A stretch of DNA of 64,000 bases from Anaerolineaceae bacterium (GCA_003569365.1 BGOS01000024.1:1-64000), one strand, 5' to 3'; positions 47,504-57,288 are shown, numbered from the stretch's first letter. Translations and numbers: made by a program. The notes: generated from the letters alone by a model not told the origin.

Positions 47504-50053
47504 TTAGCGCTTTGCGCTGCGCGCTGCCGGGCGGGCAGCCGGGCGCGCTCCGGGCTTGGGCAAAATCTTTTTGGCGGGGCTGGCTTTAATTTTCGCCAGT
47601 CTCGATTTCGGCTTCACGGGTTTTGCTTTCGCCTTAGCTGGCGGCGCCACCGCTTTCAGCGGCGCGTTCAACGCCACCTTTAGCACATCATCCAAATGAT
47701 CAACCAGCACCAGCCGCAAATCTTTGCGGGCCTGGCGCGGCAGATCTGCCAGATCCTTCTCGTTGCGGCGCGGGATGATGACCGTCTTCAATCCGGCGCG
47801 GCGCGCGGTGAGAATCTTTTCCTTCAAGCCGCCCACGGGCAGCACGCGCCCGCGCAGCGTAATCTCGCCCGTCATGCCCACGCTAAAGCGCACCTTGCGC
47901 TTTGTAAATGCGGAGATGAGCGCAGTGGCAATGGTGATGCCGGCTGACGGGCCGTCTTTTGCAATGCCGCCTTCCGGCACATGCAAGTGCACATCGGTCT
48001 TCTCGAACAAGCCCGGCTTGACGCCAAAGTGCGCGCTGCGCGAACGCAGATAAGCCAGCGCAGCCTGTGCGGACTCTTGCATCACTTCGCCCACCTGCCC
48101 GGTGATTTGCAGCCCGCCCTTGCCTTGCAACAGCGCCACTTCAATTAATGTGAGGTCGCCGCCCGCGGGAGTCCATGCCAGGCCGGTGGCCACACCCACT
48201 TCATCCTTGCGCTCCGCCTGCATGTCTTGGAACTGCGGCGGCCCCAACAAGCGCGCCAGCTGGCCCGCTTGCACCACGCGCGCAGCCGGCTTCTTCTCCG
48301 CCATGCGCCGCGCAATTTTGCGGCACACACTCGCCAGCTCACGCTCCAGATTGCGCACGCCAGACTCGTAGGTGTACTCGCGCACCAGCGCGGTAAGCGT
48401 AGCATCCGGAAAGCTGGCTTTCTGGGCAGTGAGCCCGTTCAGCTCCAGCTGCCGCGGCACAAGGTAGCGCCGCGCAATCTCCAGCTTCTCCTCTTCCGTG
48501 TAGCTGTTGAACTCAATCACCTCCAGCCGGTCTTCCAACGCCGGCAGCAGCGGCCCCAGATAGTTGGCGGTGGTGATGAACATCACCTGCGATAAATCGT
48601 AGGGCAGCTCAAGAAAGTGATCGGAGAAGGTACTGTTCTGCTCGGGATCCAGCACCTCCAGCAGCGCGCTGGATGGATCGCCGCGGAAGTCGTTGCCCAG
48701 CTTGTCAATCTCGTCCAGCATGAACAACGGGTTGACGGACCCGGCTTTGCGCATGGTTTGCAAAATGCGGCCGGGCATCGCACCGATGTAGGTGCGGCGG
48801 TGGCCGCGGATCTCAGCTTCATCCCGCACGCCGCCCAATGACACGCGCACGAACTTGCGCCCCAGCGCCTCCGCAATAGATTTGCCAAGTGAAGTCTTGC
48901 CGGTGCCGGGCGGCCCCACAAAACACAAAATCGGCTGGCGCAGTTTCTTCTTTCCTTTTGCCAGCATGCGCACAGCAATGTGCTCGAGGATGCGGTCCTT
49001 GGCCTTGGGCAGGCCGTAGTGGTTGGCGTCCAGAATCTTGTGCGCGCGCTTGATGTCCAGCAGATCCGCGGTGGCGGTGCGCCATGGCAGGTCCAGCAGC
49101 ACATCAATGTAGTTGCGGATAATGCCAACCTCAGGGGTCATGGGCTGCATCTGCGCCATGCGCTCCAGCTCTTTGAGGGCGCGCTGCTCCACTTCTTCCG
49201 GCATGCCGGCGGCCGCAATGCGCGTGCGCAGCTCGCCCTGCTCTTGCTGCCAGGGGTCGCCCTCGCCCAGCTCGCCCTGAATGGTCTTGAGCTGCTCGCG
49301 CAAATACATCTCGCGCTGCCCGCGATCCATGGTGTGCTGCACTTGCGAGTGGATCTGTTCTTCCAGCTCGAGCATTGCGAATTCTTTGCCAAGCAACCCG
49401 TGCACTTCCTGCAAGCGCGCCATTGGATCGCGCATCTCCAGCACGCGCTGCCGCTCTGCAATCGAAAGACTGAGGGTCGAAACCACCAGGTCCGCAAGCC
49501 AGCCGGGTTCGTCAACATTAAGTGCAAAGGCATAGGCTTCTTCGGGCAGGCCATGGTTCAGCCGCACGCACTTTTCAAACAGTGCCAGCACTGCGCGCAT
49601 AAATGAAGGCACGATGGACAAGTCCGGCACTGGATCATCAATCGGGCGCGCGCGCACCACCAGATACGGTTCTTCCTGCACCACCTCCACCAGCTCCACG
49701 CGCCGGCGGCCCTGCGCCAGCACCGCCGTGTTGCCGTCCGGCATGCGCAGCACCCTCCCCACAGCCATCTCCACACCCACGGTGTACAGGTCGTCCACGC
49801 CCGGATCTTCGGTGTCGCTATCCAGTTGCGCCACTGCAATCAGCGTTTCGCCGCGCTGGTTGGCTGCCGTCACTGTTGCCAGCGTGCGCTCGCGCCCGAT
49901 CTGCAACGGCGTGGACATATGCGGAAACAAAACCATATCGCGCAGCGGCACCAGTGCGCACTCAATCAGCCCCTTGCCATCCACCTCCGCGTCATCAATT
50001 TCATAGAGCGCGTTGGCATGATTGCCGGTTGCTTCAGCCAGATTGGCGAGCAT
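47504..50053 (-). CDS. lon: ATP-dependent Lon protease
   Basis: Cytosolic AAA+ serine protease for damaged and regulatory proteins. The N-terminal substrate domain has [30 protein letters not shown]+ domain: Walker [10 protein letters not shown] (about 383), Walker [27 protein letters not shown]. Protease domain: [21 protein letters not shown] with catalytic Ser (about 702) and [14 protein letters not shown] with Lys (about 745). An unusual basic Lys/Pro/Ala tail of about 50 residues follows the protease domain. Start at ATG 50053 matches family length (849 aa); an open frame to 50173 exists but has non-conserved sequence. No clear ribosome site precedes it. Confidence 0.95.
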   Translation of the reverse strand: MLANLAEATGNHANALYEIDDAEVDGKGLIECALVPLRDMVLFPHMSTPLQIGRERTLATVTAANQRGETLIAVAQLDSDTEDPGVDDLYTVGVEMAVGRVLRMPDGNTAVLAQGRRRVELVEVVQEEPYLVVRARPIDDPVPDLSIVPSFMRAVLALFEKCVRLNHGLPEEAYAFALNVDEPGWLADLVVSTLSLSIAERQRVLEMRDPMARLQEVHGLLGKEFAMLELEEQIHSQVQHTMDRGQREMYLREQLKTIQGELGEGDPWQQEQGELRTRIAAAGMPEEVEQRALKELERMAQMQPMTPEVGIIRNYIDVLLDLPWRTATADLLDIKRAHKILDANHYGLPKAKDRILEHIAVRMLAKGKKKLRQPILCFVGPPGTGKTSLGKSIAEALGRKFVRVSLGGVRDEAEIRGHRRTYIGAMPGRILQTMRKAGSVNPLFMLDEIDKLGNDFRGDPSSALLEVLDPEQNSTFSDHFLELPYDLSQVMFITTANYLGPLLPALEDRLEVIEFNSYTEEEKLEIARRYLVPRQLELNGLTAQKASFPDATLTALVREYTYESGVRNLERELASVCRKIARRMAEKKPAARVVQAGQLARLLGPPQFQDMQAERKDEVGVATGLAWTPAGGDLTLIEVALLQGKGGLQITGQVGEVMQESAQAALAYLRSRSAHFGVKPGLFEKTDVHLHVPEGGIAKDGPSAGITIATALISAFTKRKVRFSVGMTGEITLRGRVLPVGGLKEKILTARRAGLKTVIIPRRNEKDLADLPRQARKDLRLVLVDHLDDVLKVALNAPLKAVAPPAKAKAKPVKPKSRLAKIKASPAKKILPKPGARPAARPAARSAKR

Positions 50054-50188
50054 GGCTTGGTCTTGTTGTTGGAATGAGCGCAATCGGCACCTCGATCGGG
50101 ATTGGGTTAGCGCGGCTTCGTTTGCTGCCCGCCGGCACATTGCTGGCTGCAGTCGCGCGCGGCATCCGGCCACCCGGACGCAATTAGT

Positions 50189-50218
50189 ATTCTATACTGC
50201 GCGGCGCCCTCGCGCCAA
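50189..50218 (-). promoter_or_regulatory. lon: Predicted lon promoter
   Basis: Minus strand TTGGCG (50213-50218), 18-nt spacer, TAGAAT (50189-50194). It lies about 135 nt upstream of the chosen lon ATG. No CIRCE or other known stress operator was seen in the 50054-50326 gap. Confidence 0.4.
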
Positions 50219-50266
50219 AGCAGCGGGCGCATCCGGGCCGGTTGATAGCGCCTATCTGCGTGAAAA

Positions 50267-50295
50267 TTGACGTGATTTACAGCGTGCGGTAAACT
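50267..50295 (+). promoter_or_regulatory. Predicted promoter of the exported-protein gene
   Basis: TTGACG (50267-50272), exactly 17-nt spacer, TAAACT (50290-50295): a good sigma-70 type match, 31 nt before the ATG at 50327. It diverges from the lon promoter. Confidence 0.55.
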
Positions 50296-50326
50296 GCGCC
50301 CTAGCTCCGGCTGGCATGAAAATTTA

Positions 50327-51583
50327 ATGCGTGCATCAATATTCGCATCGGTGCTGGCAGCCGCTGCCGTGTGTGGCGGGTTGCTGCTGGCGGTCTGGCT
50401 GGTGTTGCGGCCGGCTGGCGCTGCCCTGCGCACTGCCGAATTCAGCAGCGCCACGCTCACGCCCGATGCGGATGGACTTGATGATGTTTTGCGCATTCGC
50501 TACGAACTGGCACGGCCCGCGCTTGTGTCAATTTTTTTGCTTGACGCGGCTGGCACCCGCTACACTTTTCGCAGCGCCAGCCAGCGCAGCTCGGGCAGCC
50601 ATGCCGTGCTCTTCTCCGGCATTGTGGATGGCTTTGCACTGGCAGGAGAAACCGTCAGTGCGGAGATTCTTGCGCGCGTACTGCCCGCTGGCGATTACAC
50701 CTGGGTGGTGGCAGCTGCCGCACCGGGTGGCGACTCCGAGCGCCGCGGCACCCTCAGCATTCTCAGCCAACCCGCGCCCTTGCCAGACGTGCGTGGCTTC
50801 TCCGTATCGCCACTAGTGTTCACTCCCAACCGCGACGGCATTTCTGACCGGGTGTGGATCAACGCGTATCTGGCGGCACCCGCAAAACTGGATGTGAGTT
50901 TAATTGACGACGCAGGCGCGGCGCGCCCGATCCCGGAGCGCGAAGGCACAATTGCCCCGGGCGCTGCCGGCCTGCACACTTTTGAGTATGAGGGCGGTGT
51001 TGATTTGGGTGTGAACCCGCCGCCAGATGGAACCTATAGTGTTGTGGCACTGGCGCAGGATGCACTGGGGCAGCGGGTGCGCGCGCAAGGCAAGCTGGCA
51101 ATTGAGCTGGGCGGCGTGCCGCGCGCAGAAATTGTAAACGCTGCAGTAAGTTTTGAGCCCGCCACAATTGTGCAAGGCGAAGCGCTGAACTTTTCGCTGA
51201 CGGTGGAAAACTACGGCACGGCACCACTGCGCACAACGGGCCCTGCCCCCGGCTACGCGTACAAACAAAACGAAAATGCGAACACACTCGGCTGGTTTGA
51301 AGAGTCCGGCGCGTGGCGCGTGGGCTTGGACTGCGACACGTGCATTCGTGACTACCCTTGGCGCTGGGCGCTGGGCACTCCGGAAGAGCTAACAAAAATT
51401 GGCGACTACTATTACCTGATGCCCGGCCAGCGCGTCACCATTTCCAGCAGTGTGCTGATTACCGATGTACCCGAACGCAACCCGCTCTACTTTTGGGCCG
51501 GTTTAATTCACGAGGATGTTGAAATTTCGAATGTCAACAATCGCGTTGACCCGTTCTTTGTAACGATTGTGCCGCGCAACTGA
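50327..51583 (+). CDS. Exported protein with repeated FlgD-Ig-like and CARDB-like domains
   Basis: 418 aa, unnamed family. N-terminal helix (VLAAAAVCGGLLLAVWLVL) as signal anchor. Two repeated beta domains share the pattern SPLVFTPNRDGISDRVWINAYLAAPAKLDVSLID and TLTPDADGLDDVLRIRYELARPALVSIFLLD, the F-(T/S)P-(N/D)-xDG-xxD signature of FlgD-Ig-like domains. A later segment (FEPATIVQGEALNFSLTVENYGTAPL) looks CARDB-like. Several Cys (LDCDTCIRDYPW) near 340. Probably a cell-surface protein; role unknown. First of three same-direction genes. Confidence 0.65.
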   Translation: MRASIFASVLAAAAVCGGLLLAVWLVLRPAGAALRTAEFSSATLTPDADGLDDVLRIRYELARPALVSIFLLDAAGTRYTFRSASQRSSGSHAVLFSGIVDGFALAGETVSAEILARVLPAGDYTWVVAAAAPGGDSERRGTLSILSQPAPLPDVRGFSVSPLVFTPNRDGISDRVWINAYLAAPAKLDVSLIDDAGAARPIPEREGTIAPGAAGLHTFEYEGGVDLGVNPPPDGTYSVVALAQDALGQRVRAQGKLAIELGGVPRAEIVNAAVSFEPATIVQGEALNFSLTVENYGTAPLRTTGPAPGYAYKQNENANTLGWFEESGAWRVGLDCDTCIRDYPWRWALGTPEELTKIGDYYYLMPGQRVTISSSVLITDVPERNPLYFWAGLIHEDVEISNVNNRVDPFFVTIVPRN

Positions 51584-51771
51584 CAGCGGCCGGTGCCCAA
51601 CCGCAAACTGCCCAGCGCTGTGCAACTGCTGCCCCGGACTGCGCACAGTCCGGTATATCCGGTAACCAGCAACTCCGTACCGCCGCTGCAATCCGGCGCA
51701 TGCCGCCCGCCCCACCCGCGCAGCTGAACACACTTAAGCGCTGGCTGCTGCGACCAACTGCTGCAAATAAA

Positions 51772-52509
51772 ATGCCCTTGCTCACGGCCATAGTTCTAAC
51801 GCTAAACGAAGCGGCACACCTGCCGGATTGCCTGGCATCGCTCGCCTTTGCGGATGCGGTGCTGGTGTTTGATTCGTTCAGCAGTGACCGCACAACTGAA
51901 ATTGCGGGCGCTGCCGGCGCGCGCGTGGTGCAGCATGCGTTCACAGATTACGCCGCACAGCGCAACGCCGCACTGGACGCAGTGCAGAGTGATTGGGTGT
52001 TCTTTGTGGATGCCGACGAGCGCGTGCCGGCGCAGCTGGCGCAGGAAGTGCGCAGTGCAACAATGCAACCGGATGTGGCGGCGTGGTGGGTGCCGCGCCA
52101 CAATTACATTCTTGGCCGGCTCACGCTGCATGCCGGCTGGTTTCCGGATTACCAGCTGCGCCTGCTGCGCCCGGACTGCGTGCGCTACGACAGCAGCCGC
52201 CCGGTACATGAGCTGGCGCTGGTCACCGGCGCAAGTGCGCAGCTGGCGCAGCCGCTGATTCATCTTAACTACGCAACCATCCGGGAGTTTGTGTCCAAGC
52301 AGCGCGTCTACGCCGAGCTTGCAGCAGCTGGCATGTGGCAGGCGGGAAAGCGCGCGCGTGCGCATCAACCGCTGACCATGGCACTGCGCCAGTTTTATTG
52401 GCGGTTTGTAACGCTTGCGGGCTGGCGCATGGGCTGGCACGGGGCGCTGCTCGCATTGCTAATGGCCCACAGCGAATGGCTCAGCTACCGCAGTTTGCGC
52501 CGCCGCTAA
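51772..52509 (+). CDS. Glycosyltransferase family 2 (WaaE/KdtX-like)
   Basis: 245-aa GT-A enzyme: LTAIVLTLNEAAHLPDCLASLAFADAVLVFDSFSSDRT, the acidic site VFFVDADERVPAQLAQEV (about 85), WWVPRHNYILGRLTLHAGWFPDYQLRLLRPDCVRYDS and VHELALV. These are typical of the WaaE/KdtX group (sugar addition to lipid or surface glycan). The C-terminus has a short amphipathic/hydrophobic stretch. I chose the ATG at 51772 as it begins exactly at the conserved strand; the frame is open to 51700. No clear ribosome site. Confidence 0.88.
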   Translation: MPLLTAIVLTLNEAAHLPDCLASLAFADAVLVFDSFSSDRTTEIAGAAGARVVQHAFTDYAAQRNAALDAVQSDWVFFVDADERVPAQLAQEVRSATMQPDVAAWWVPRHNYILGRLTLHAGWFPDYQLRLLRPDCVRYDSSRPVHELALVTGASAQLAQPLIHLNYATIREFVSKQRVYAELAAAGMWQAGKRARAHQPLTMALRQFYWRFVTLAGWRMGWHGALLALLMAHSEWLSYRSLRRR

Positions 52510-52562
52510 GGGTTGCCAGCCGACCCCGCCAACTTTTCATAATGATAAAATAAATTAGAAAC

Positions 52563-53081
52563 ATGCCCGGCAACATCATGCAGCTTCCGGTACTGGTGCT
52601 AAATGCCAACTTTGCGCCCTTGAACGTCTGCCACTTGCGACGGGCGCTTGGCTTGGTGCTGGAAGGGCGCGCCGAGCTGGTGGCCAACGGGCGCGGCTAT
52701 GTGAGCACAGCGCGCCAGCAAATTGCCTGCCCCTCCATCATCCGCCTGGAAAAAATGATCCGCCGGCCGCGGCCCACTGTAAAGTTCAGCCGCTGGGAAA
52801 TTTTCCGGCGCGACAACAACACCTGCCAGTATTGCGGGCGCCGCTCCGGCAACCTGACGCTGGATCATGTGCTGCCGCGCCATCGCGGCGGTGCGCATAC
52901 ATGGGAGAACGTGGTGGCAGCCTGCCCGCCATGCAATCGCCTCAAAGGCGGCCGCACCCCGCGCGAGGCGCACATGAATTTAAGGCGCGTTGCCAACGAA
53001 CCGCATCCATCAGCAATGTATTTGTACGGGCGCTATCTGGAAGAGTTTGAAGACTGGCGGCCGTTTCTTGAAGGCTGGTAA
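52563..53081 (+). CDS. HNH endonuclease
   Basis: 172-aa protein of the widespread bacterial HNH group with N-terminal VLVLNANFAPLNVCHLRRALGLVLEGRAEL. The HNH core has zinc-ribbon CQYCG (about 95), LTLDHVLPRHRGGAHTWENVVAACPPCNRLKGG with the catalytic His/Asn/His pattern and the second Cys pair CPPC. The C-terminal part (MYLYGRYLEEFEDWRPFLEGW) is also conserved in this group. Housekeeping-type, stand-alone nuclease; no intron or phage context here. Confidence 0.9.
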   Translation: MPGNIMQLPVLVLNANFAPLNVCHLRRALGLVLEGRAELVANGRGYVSTARQQIACPSIIRLEKMIRRPRPTVKFSRWEIFRRDNNTCQYCGRRSGNLTLDHVLPRHRGGAHTWENVVAACPPCNRLKGGRTPREAHMNLRRVANEPHPSAMYLYGRYLEEFEDWRPFLEGW

Positions 53082-53109
53082 TGCCCGCGCCAGCAAACCA
53101 TAGCGCGCC

Positions 53110-54273
53110 TTAACTTTGCGCCGTTGATAATGCCGGCGATTGCGGCAGCCCTTCCAACATCGCATACAGTCCGCCGCTCACAACGCCGTAGCCGCCCATG
53201 ATCACCGGCGCGCGGCATGCCTGCGCTGCCGCGGCCAGCTCGCGCAAGCGCACATCCTGCACGGCAGCCACCCAACCCAAGTCCGCAGCGAAGCGGTCCG
53301 CAGCCGGCGGCCACGATTTATGGTGCGCCAGATACACGCGGTTATCAAACAGCACTGCATTCACCCACTCGCCCAGCTGCATAAAGAATCCATCCGCGCC
53401 GGCGCGCTCTATGTGATCCGCAATCACGGACCGTACCCGCCCGTCGGCCGCCCGGCCGCTGGCCGTCATGCCGCGTTCCTCCGCAAACACGCGCGCCCAT
53501 ACTTGCGTGCGGCTTTCAAGCAGCTGCCATACTGCCGCAGACACCCGCCCAATGAGCGCGATGTGGCTGGCACCGCGCGCCAGCACTTGCTGCACTTCAA
53601 GCCAGCGCGCAGCCAGCGCCGGCGGCAGTGCCGCTGCTAAATATGCGCGCAGCGCAGCTGGTGTATCCGTGTGCCAGCGCAGCGCCAGCAAGTCCGCTGG
53701 CGTGTCAATGTCCAGCCGCGTGGCTGCGCTGGCTGCGTCCGCACGCACATCAAAGCCCGCCTCCTGCTGCAGCACCCAGCCAAGCATGTTGTCGCGCGGC
53801 AGGCGGCTGCTGAGTCCGGCCAGCGCGCGCGCATCGCTCAAGCCCAGCCAGTCACTGGAATACAAATTGTTGGTGAGCGCAAGCTGGCTGCGGGTGCTGC
53901 GCAGCTGCGCCGCCAGCTCTGCCAGGCGTGGCGCCCCCAGCAGCGGCATGCTGCCGCCGCCGGCATAGAGCACGCGCGTGTACTGCTGTTGGGCAACAAG
54001 CGCAGCCAGCCGCTCCCCAAAATGAAACGGCGCAGCAGCCGGGTCGCTATCCCATGTCACACGCTGCAGCAGGCCAAGCGCCGGCGCATCCGCATGCCAC
54101 AGCGCCTGCAGCTCCGCCGGCGCTGCCAGCACAATGCGCCCCACATCCGCACAGCCCGCCAGCTGCTGCAGCGTGTGCAGCGTGGCCAGCCAGCGCGCGC
54201 GCTGCAGCAGCTGCTCGGCTGTACTTGCGCCCAGCGCGCCCAGCATTACAACCGCATCAACTGGTTCGGTCAT
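53110..54273 (-). CDS. Uncharacterised protein with nucleotidyltransferase-like N-terminal half
   Basis: 387 aa. The N-terminus (DAVVMLGALGASTAEQLLQRA...VGRIVLAAPAEL, VLYAGGGSMPLLGAPRLAELAAQL, TRLDIDTPADLLAL) reads like a GT-A/MobA-CofC type nucleotidyltransferase, the ...DIDTPxDL end being characteristic. However, the usual GxGxRMG activation loop is missing. The C-terminal half (GASHIALIGRVSAAVWQLLE, ADGFFMQLGEWVNAVLFDNRVYLAHH) is unknown to me. Start at ATG 54273, where the conserved-looking part begins. It lies 66 nt after hpf. Function not assignable. Confidence 0.55.
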   Translation of the reverse strand: MTEPVDAVVMLGALGASTAEQLLQRARWLATLHTLQQLAGCADVGRIVLAAPAELQALWHADAPALGLLQRVTWDSDPAAAPFHFGERLAALVAQQQYTRVLYAGGGSMPLLGAPRLAELAAQLRSTRSQLALTNNLYSSDWLGLSDARALAGLSSRLPRDNMLGWVLQQEAGFDVRADAASAATRLDIDTPADLLALRWHTDTPAALRAYLAAALPPALAARWLEVQQVLARGASHIALIGRVSAAVWQLLESRTQVWARVFAEERGMTASGRAADGRVRSVIADHIERAGADGFFMQLGEWVNAVLFDNRVYLAHHKSWPPAADRFAADLGWVAAVQDVRLRELAAAAQACRAPVIMGGYGVVSGGLYAMLEGLPQSPALSTAQS

Positions 54274-54339
54274 GGATAAAAGAAGCGGGAAACGTCCTCC
54301 GGCTGAAACTGCGCAGCCGGAGGAAACCAAGTTTACGGC

Positions 54340-54915
54340 TTACGCAAGTTCGGGCAAGAGCAAACCGTAGCCCCCACCCTTGCGCCGGTACACCACGTTG
54401 ACGTGGCTGGTGTCAGCATGCAGAAAAACAAAAAAGGTGTGCCCGAGCAGCAGCATTTGATCCACCGCTTCAAATTCGCTCATTAGCGAGATCTTAAAAC
54501 TCTTGCGGCGCATAATCTCGTCCACTGCAGCTTCATCATCAATCTCAATCTCCGGCGCCTCGGCCAGCATTGCGGAAATGCGCGGCAGGCCACCGCGCAC
54601 ACTGCGGCGCGCCGTATGCTTGCCCTTGAAGTGCTCCACCTGCCGGTGAATCTTTTCGATCGCGCGGTCCACCGCTGTGCGCAGGTCATCTGAGGTCTCC
54701 TCTGCGCGCAAGAGCTTGCCGCGCGCATGAACCGTAACCTGCGCCACTTTGCGCTCAGACAAACTGCGCACGCCGGCTCGCAGCGAAAGTTCCACTGCGG
54801 CACTCTCGATGTCCGGCAGGAAGTGATCCAGCTTGGAAAGCTTGCGCTCAATGTACTCAAGCAGGCGCTTGGCAACTTTTACATGCTGCAGTTCGATGCT
54901 AACTGGAATGGTCAT
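54340..54915 (-). CDS. hpf: Ribosome hibernation promoting factor, long form
   Basis: 191 aa. The N-terminal S30AE domain (SIELQHVKVAKRLLEYIERKLSKLDHFLPDI, VTVHARGKLLRAEETSDDLRTAVDRAIEKIHRQVEHFKGKH) binds the 30S decoding region. A flexible linker leads to the C-terminal dimerisation domain (SEFEAVDQMLLLGHTFFVFLHADTSHVNVVYRRKGGGYGLLLPE) that pairs 70S into 100S. Start at ATG 54915 with GGAGG 6 nt upstream. The comF gene is directly upstream, a common arrangement. Confidence 0.96.
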   Translation of the reverse strand: MTIPVSIELQHVKVAKRLLEYIERKLSKLDHFLPDIESAAVELSLRAGVRSLSERKVAQVTVHARGKLLRAEETSDDLRTAVDRAIEKIHRQVEHFKGKHTARRSVRGGLPRISAMLAEAPEIEIDDEAAVDEIMRRKSFKISLMSEFEAVDQMLLLGHTFFVFLHADTSHVNVVYRRKGGGYGLLLPELA

Positions 54916-54953
54916 GGGTGCCTCCGCACTGTGAAAAAGATTTGGGGAACAAG

Positions 54954-55745
54954 CTAAGTGCGCGCTGCACGCGCCAAGGTAAAAGCCCACACCAGTGGCG
55001 CGCCGGCCGCGCGCAGCGCAATTGCACACTCAGACAGCGTGGCACCCGTGGTGCACACATCGTCAATCAGCACCGCGCGACGCCCGCGCAGCCGGCGTGC
55101 GCTGGCAGTGAACGCACCGGAAACATTTTCGCCGCGCGCCACTGCGCCCAGGCCCACTTGTGAGCGCGTCTCGCGCGTGCGCTGCAAAACCGCGCCATCC
55201 ACGCGCAGGCCCAGGCGCCAGCCAAGCTGGCGCGCCAGCACTTCCGCCTGATTGAAGCCGCGCGCACTGCGCCGCTGGCGCGCCAGCGGCACCGGCACCA
55301 GCAGCGCATTGGCAGGCGCATCTGCCGGCCACGCCGCAGCCATCAAGCTTCCCAGTTGGGCAGCCAGCGCGCGGTTGCGGCGGTACTTGAGCGCGTGAAT
55401 TGCCAACTGCAGCGGGCCACGATGCATGCCGGCAGCAATCAGCCGGTCAACTTTCAAACTATGCCGGCTGCAAAAATCACAGGCTGCACCCGCAGAGCCG
55501 GCAAGCGGGAAGCCGCACTTGGCGCACAGTGGCGCCACGCATAGCTGCACCGCAGCCGCACAGCTGGCGCAAAACGTATGGCCCGCCATCCCGCATGCCA
55601 CGCAGCGCGGGGGAATAAGAAAGTCCACACTCTTCCAAAAGATTTCATCGAGGTTGATGGCAAAGCGCGCAGCGAACAGGCGCGCCGAATGGGGGGAAGA
55701 AAGCAGCGGGTTCACGGCTGTATTATTTGCTACCCTGCCTGCCAC
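54954..55745 (-). CDS. comF: ComF family phosphoribosyltransferase-like protein
   Basis: Up to 263 aa. Zinc-ribbon part CVACGMAGHTFCASC and CAKCGFPLAG...CDFC. Then LKYRRNRALAAQLGSLM, VPVPLARQRRSARGFNQAEVLARQL, and the PRPP motif AVLIDDVCTTGATLSECAIAL near the C-terminus. In Bacillus and Haemophilus the family is needed for DNA uptake; in many bacteria its role is unproven. No other competence genes are nearby. The start is uncertain: GTG at 55745 or GTG at 55715; neither has a good ribosome site. Confidence 0.9.
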   Translation of the reverse strand: MAGRVANNTAVNPLLSSPHSARLFAARFAINLDEIFWKSVDFLIPPRCVACGMAGHTFCASCAAAVQLCVAPLCAKCGFPLAGSAGAACDFCSRHSLKVDRLIAAGMHRGPLQLAIHALKYRRNRALAAQLGSLMAAAWPADAPANALLVPVPLARQRRSARGFNQAEVLARQLGWRLGLRVDGAVLQRTRETRSQVGLGAVARGENVSGAFTASARRLRGRRAVLIDDVCTTGATLSECAIALRAAGAPLVWAFTLARAART

Positions 55746-55831
55746 CGAAACTTACGCAGGCCACGCATGGGCCCGCCCGGAGCTCAACTCGTCTGCCGTC
55801 GCCGCCTTCCAGGCCGCGCCAGCACCACAGC

Positions 55832-55990
55832 TTATCCGTCGCCGCGAATAGTGGCCATGATACTTGAGACCATATCGCCGATTGCCGGCCCAAGCAGCGC
55901 CAAAATCACGATTACAACCACCGCCACCAAAACCAAAATCAGCGCATATTCAACAAGGCCTTGGCCTTGCTCGTTAGATGGTTTCTGCAT
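55832..55990 (-). CDS. Flp/Fap pilin subunit
   Basis: 52-aa protein: a short hydrophilic leader MQKPSNEQGQG, then LVEYALILVLVAVVVIVIL as a single hydrophobic helix, ending in a short polar tail. The G-x(n)-LVEYALIL pattern with Glu five residues into the mature part is the type IVb (Flp) prepilin signature; cleavage would follow the Gly at 9 or 11. GGGAGA lies 9 nt before the ATG. No tad assembly genes are in the window, so it is an isolated pilin here. Confidence 0.85.
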   Translation of the reverse strand: MQKPSNEQGQGLVEYALILVLVAVVVIVILALLGPAIGDMVSSIMATIRGDG

Positions 55991-56157
55991 CAATCGCGAT
56001 CTCCCAACCACAGCAGCGTGTATTTATGCACATAAGCAGTATAACCAAACAATGTGGCGCGCGCAAGTGGAGCAGCGTTCCAGACGCGCAGCCTGCCGCG
56101 GCATGCGCCTGATTTCCAGCCGGAAAACTGGCTGCCCGCTTGCGGGCGGAATGAGGG

Positions 56158-57288
56158 TCAGGCACTGGCTGTGCCCGCAGCGCTTGCGCCCGCTGCCAGC
56201 AGCAGAGCCACAATGCGCTCACCCGCGTGCCCGTCCCCGAACGGGTTGGTGGCGGTAGCCATCTTGTTGTAGGCCGCGCTGTCATCCAGCAGGCGGTTTG
56301 CTGCAGAAACTATGGCGGATGTTTCCGTGCCAACCAGCAGCGCCACGCCAGCCTGCACGGCTTCCGGGCGCTCGGTAACGCTGCGCAGCACAAGCACCGG
56401 CACACCCAAGCCCGGCGCTTCTTCTTGCACACCGCCGGAGTCCGTCAGGATCAACGCCGCACGCCGCATCAGGTGCCCGAACGTTAAATAATCCAGCGCC
56501 GGCGCCAGCGTGATGCCGGGCACTGCGCCCAGCGCAGCCTGCACCGGGCCGGACACACTCGGGTTGGGATGCACCGCATACACAATCTGCACATCACCGC
56601 GCTGCGCCAGCGCCCGCAACGCGCCGATGATGCCTTGCAGCGGCGCGCCAAAATTCTCGCGGCGGTGGGCGGTCACCAGAATCAGCCGGCGGCCGGCTGG
56701 CAGTGCATCCAGCATTGCCTGCGTGGTGGCCGAAGGCGGCCGCGCAGTTATAAACCGCAGCGCATCGATCACCGTGTTGCCCGTAACATGCACCCGCGCC
56801 GGCGCAATGCCTTCGCGCAGCAGCGCGCTGCGTGCCAGCTCTGTTGGCGCAAAGTGCAGCGCGGAAAGATGGTCGGCCAGAACGCGATTTAATTCTTCCG
56901 GAAAGGGATTGGCGCGGTCATAAGTACGCAGCCCGGCTTCCACGTGCCCGACGGCAATGCCGGCATAAGCGGCTGCCAATCCGGCGCCCAACACAGTAGT
57001 GGTATCGCCCTGCACCAGCACCCAATCCGGCTGAAAGTCCCGCAGCGGCACCTGCATATTAACTAAAACTTGCGCCAGCACATCGCTGGGCGATTGGTCG
57101 GGCTGCATCAGGTTCAAGTCATAGTCCGGCTTGATGCCAAACAACTGCAGAACCTGGTCGAGCAGCTCACGATGCTGCGCAGTGACCAGCACACGCGATT
57201 GAACGCCCGCGGCGCGCTGCAGCGCCGCAACCACCGGCGCCATCTTCACCGCCTCCGGGCGCGTGCCAATCACGCTCAACACGCGCAT
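56158..57288 (-). CDS. wecB: UDP-N-acetylglucosamine 2-epimerase (non-hydrolysing)
   Basis: 376 aa. Converts UDP-GlcNAc to UDP-ManNAc for surface polysaccharide. Motifs: VLSVIGTRPEAVKMAPVV, VTAQHRELLDQVLQLFGI, VQGDTTTVLGAGLAA, GHVEAGLRTYDRANPFPEELNR, VTAHRRENFG, LTDSGGVQEEAPGLGVPVLVLRSVTERPEAV. All substrate-binding residues I can recognise are present. Start at ATG 57288, 5 nt after the rlmN stop; the longer frame overlaps rlmN and is rejected. Confidence 0.95.
   Translation of the reverse strand: MRVLSVIGTRPEAVKMAPVVAALQRAAGVQSRVLVTAQHRELLDQVLQLFGIKPDYDLNLMQPDQSPSDVLAQVLVNMQVPLRDFQPDWVLVQGDTTTVLGAGLAAAYAGIAVGHVEAGLRTYDRANPFPEELNRVLADHLSALHFAPTELARSALLREGIAPARVHVTGNTVIDALRFITARPPSATTQAMLDALPAGRRLILVTAHRRENFGAPLQGIIGALRALAQRGDVQIVYAVHPNPSVSGPVQAALGAVPGITLAPALDYLTFGHLMRRAALILTDSGGVQEEAPGLGVPVLVLRSVTERPEAVQAGVALLVGTETSAIVSAANRLLDDSAAYNKMATATNPFGDGHAGERIVALLLAAGASAAGTASA

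Noticed and set aside
52563-53081. HNH endonuclease as homing or restriction nuclease
   Set aside because: It belongs to the common stand-alone group with the conserved N- and C-terminal segments; no intron, intein or methylase is near.
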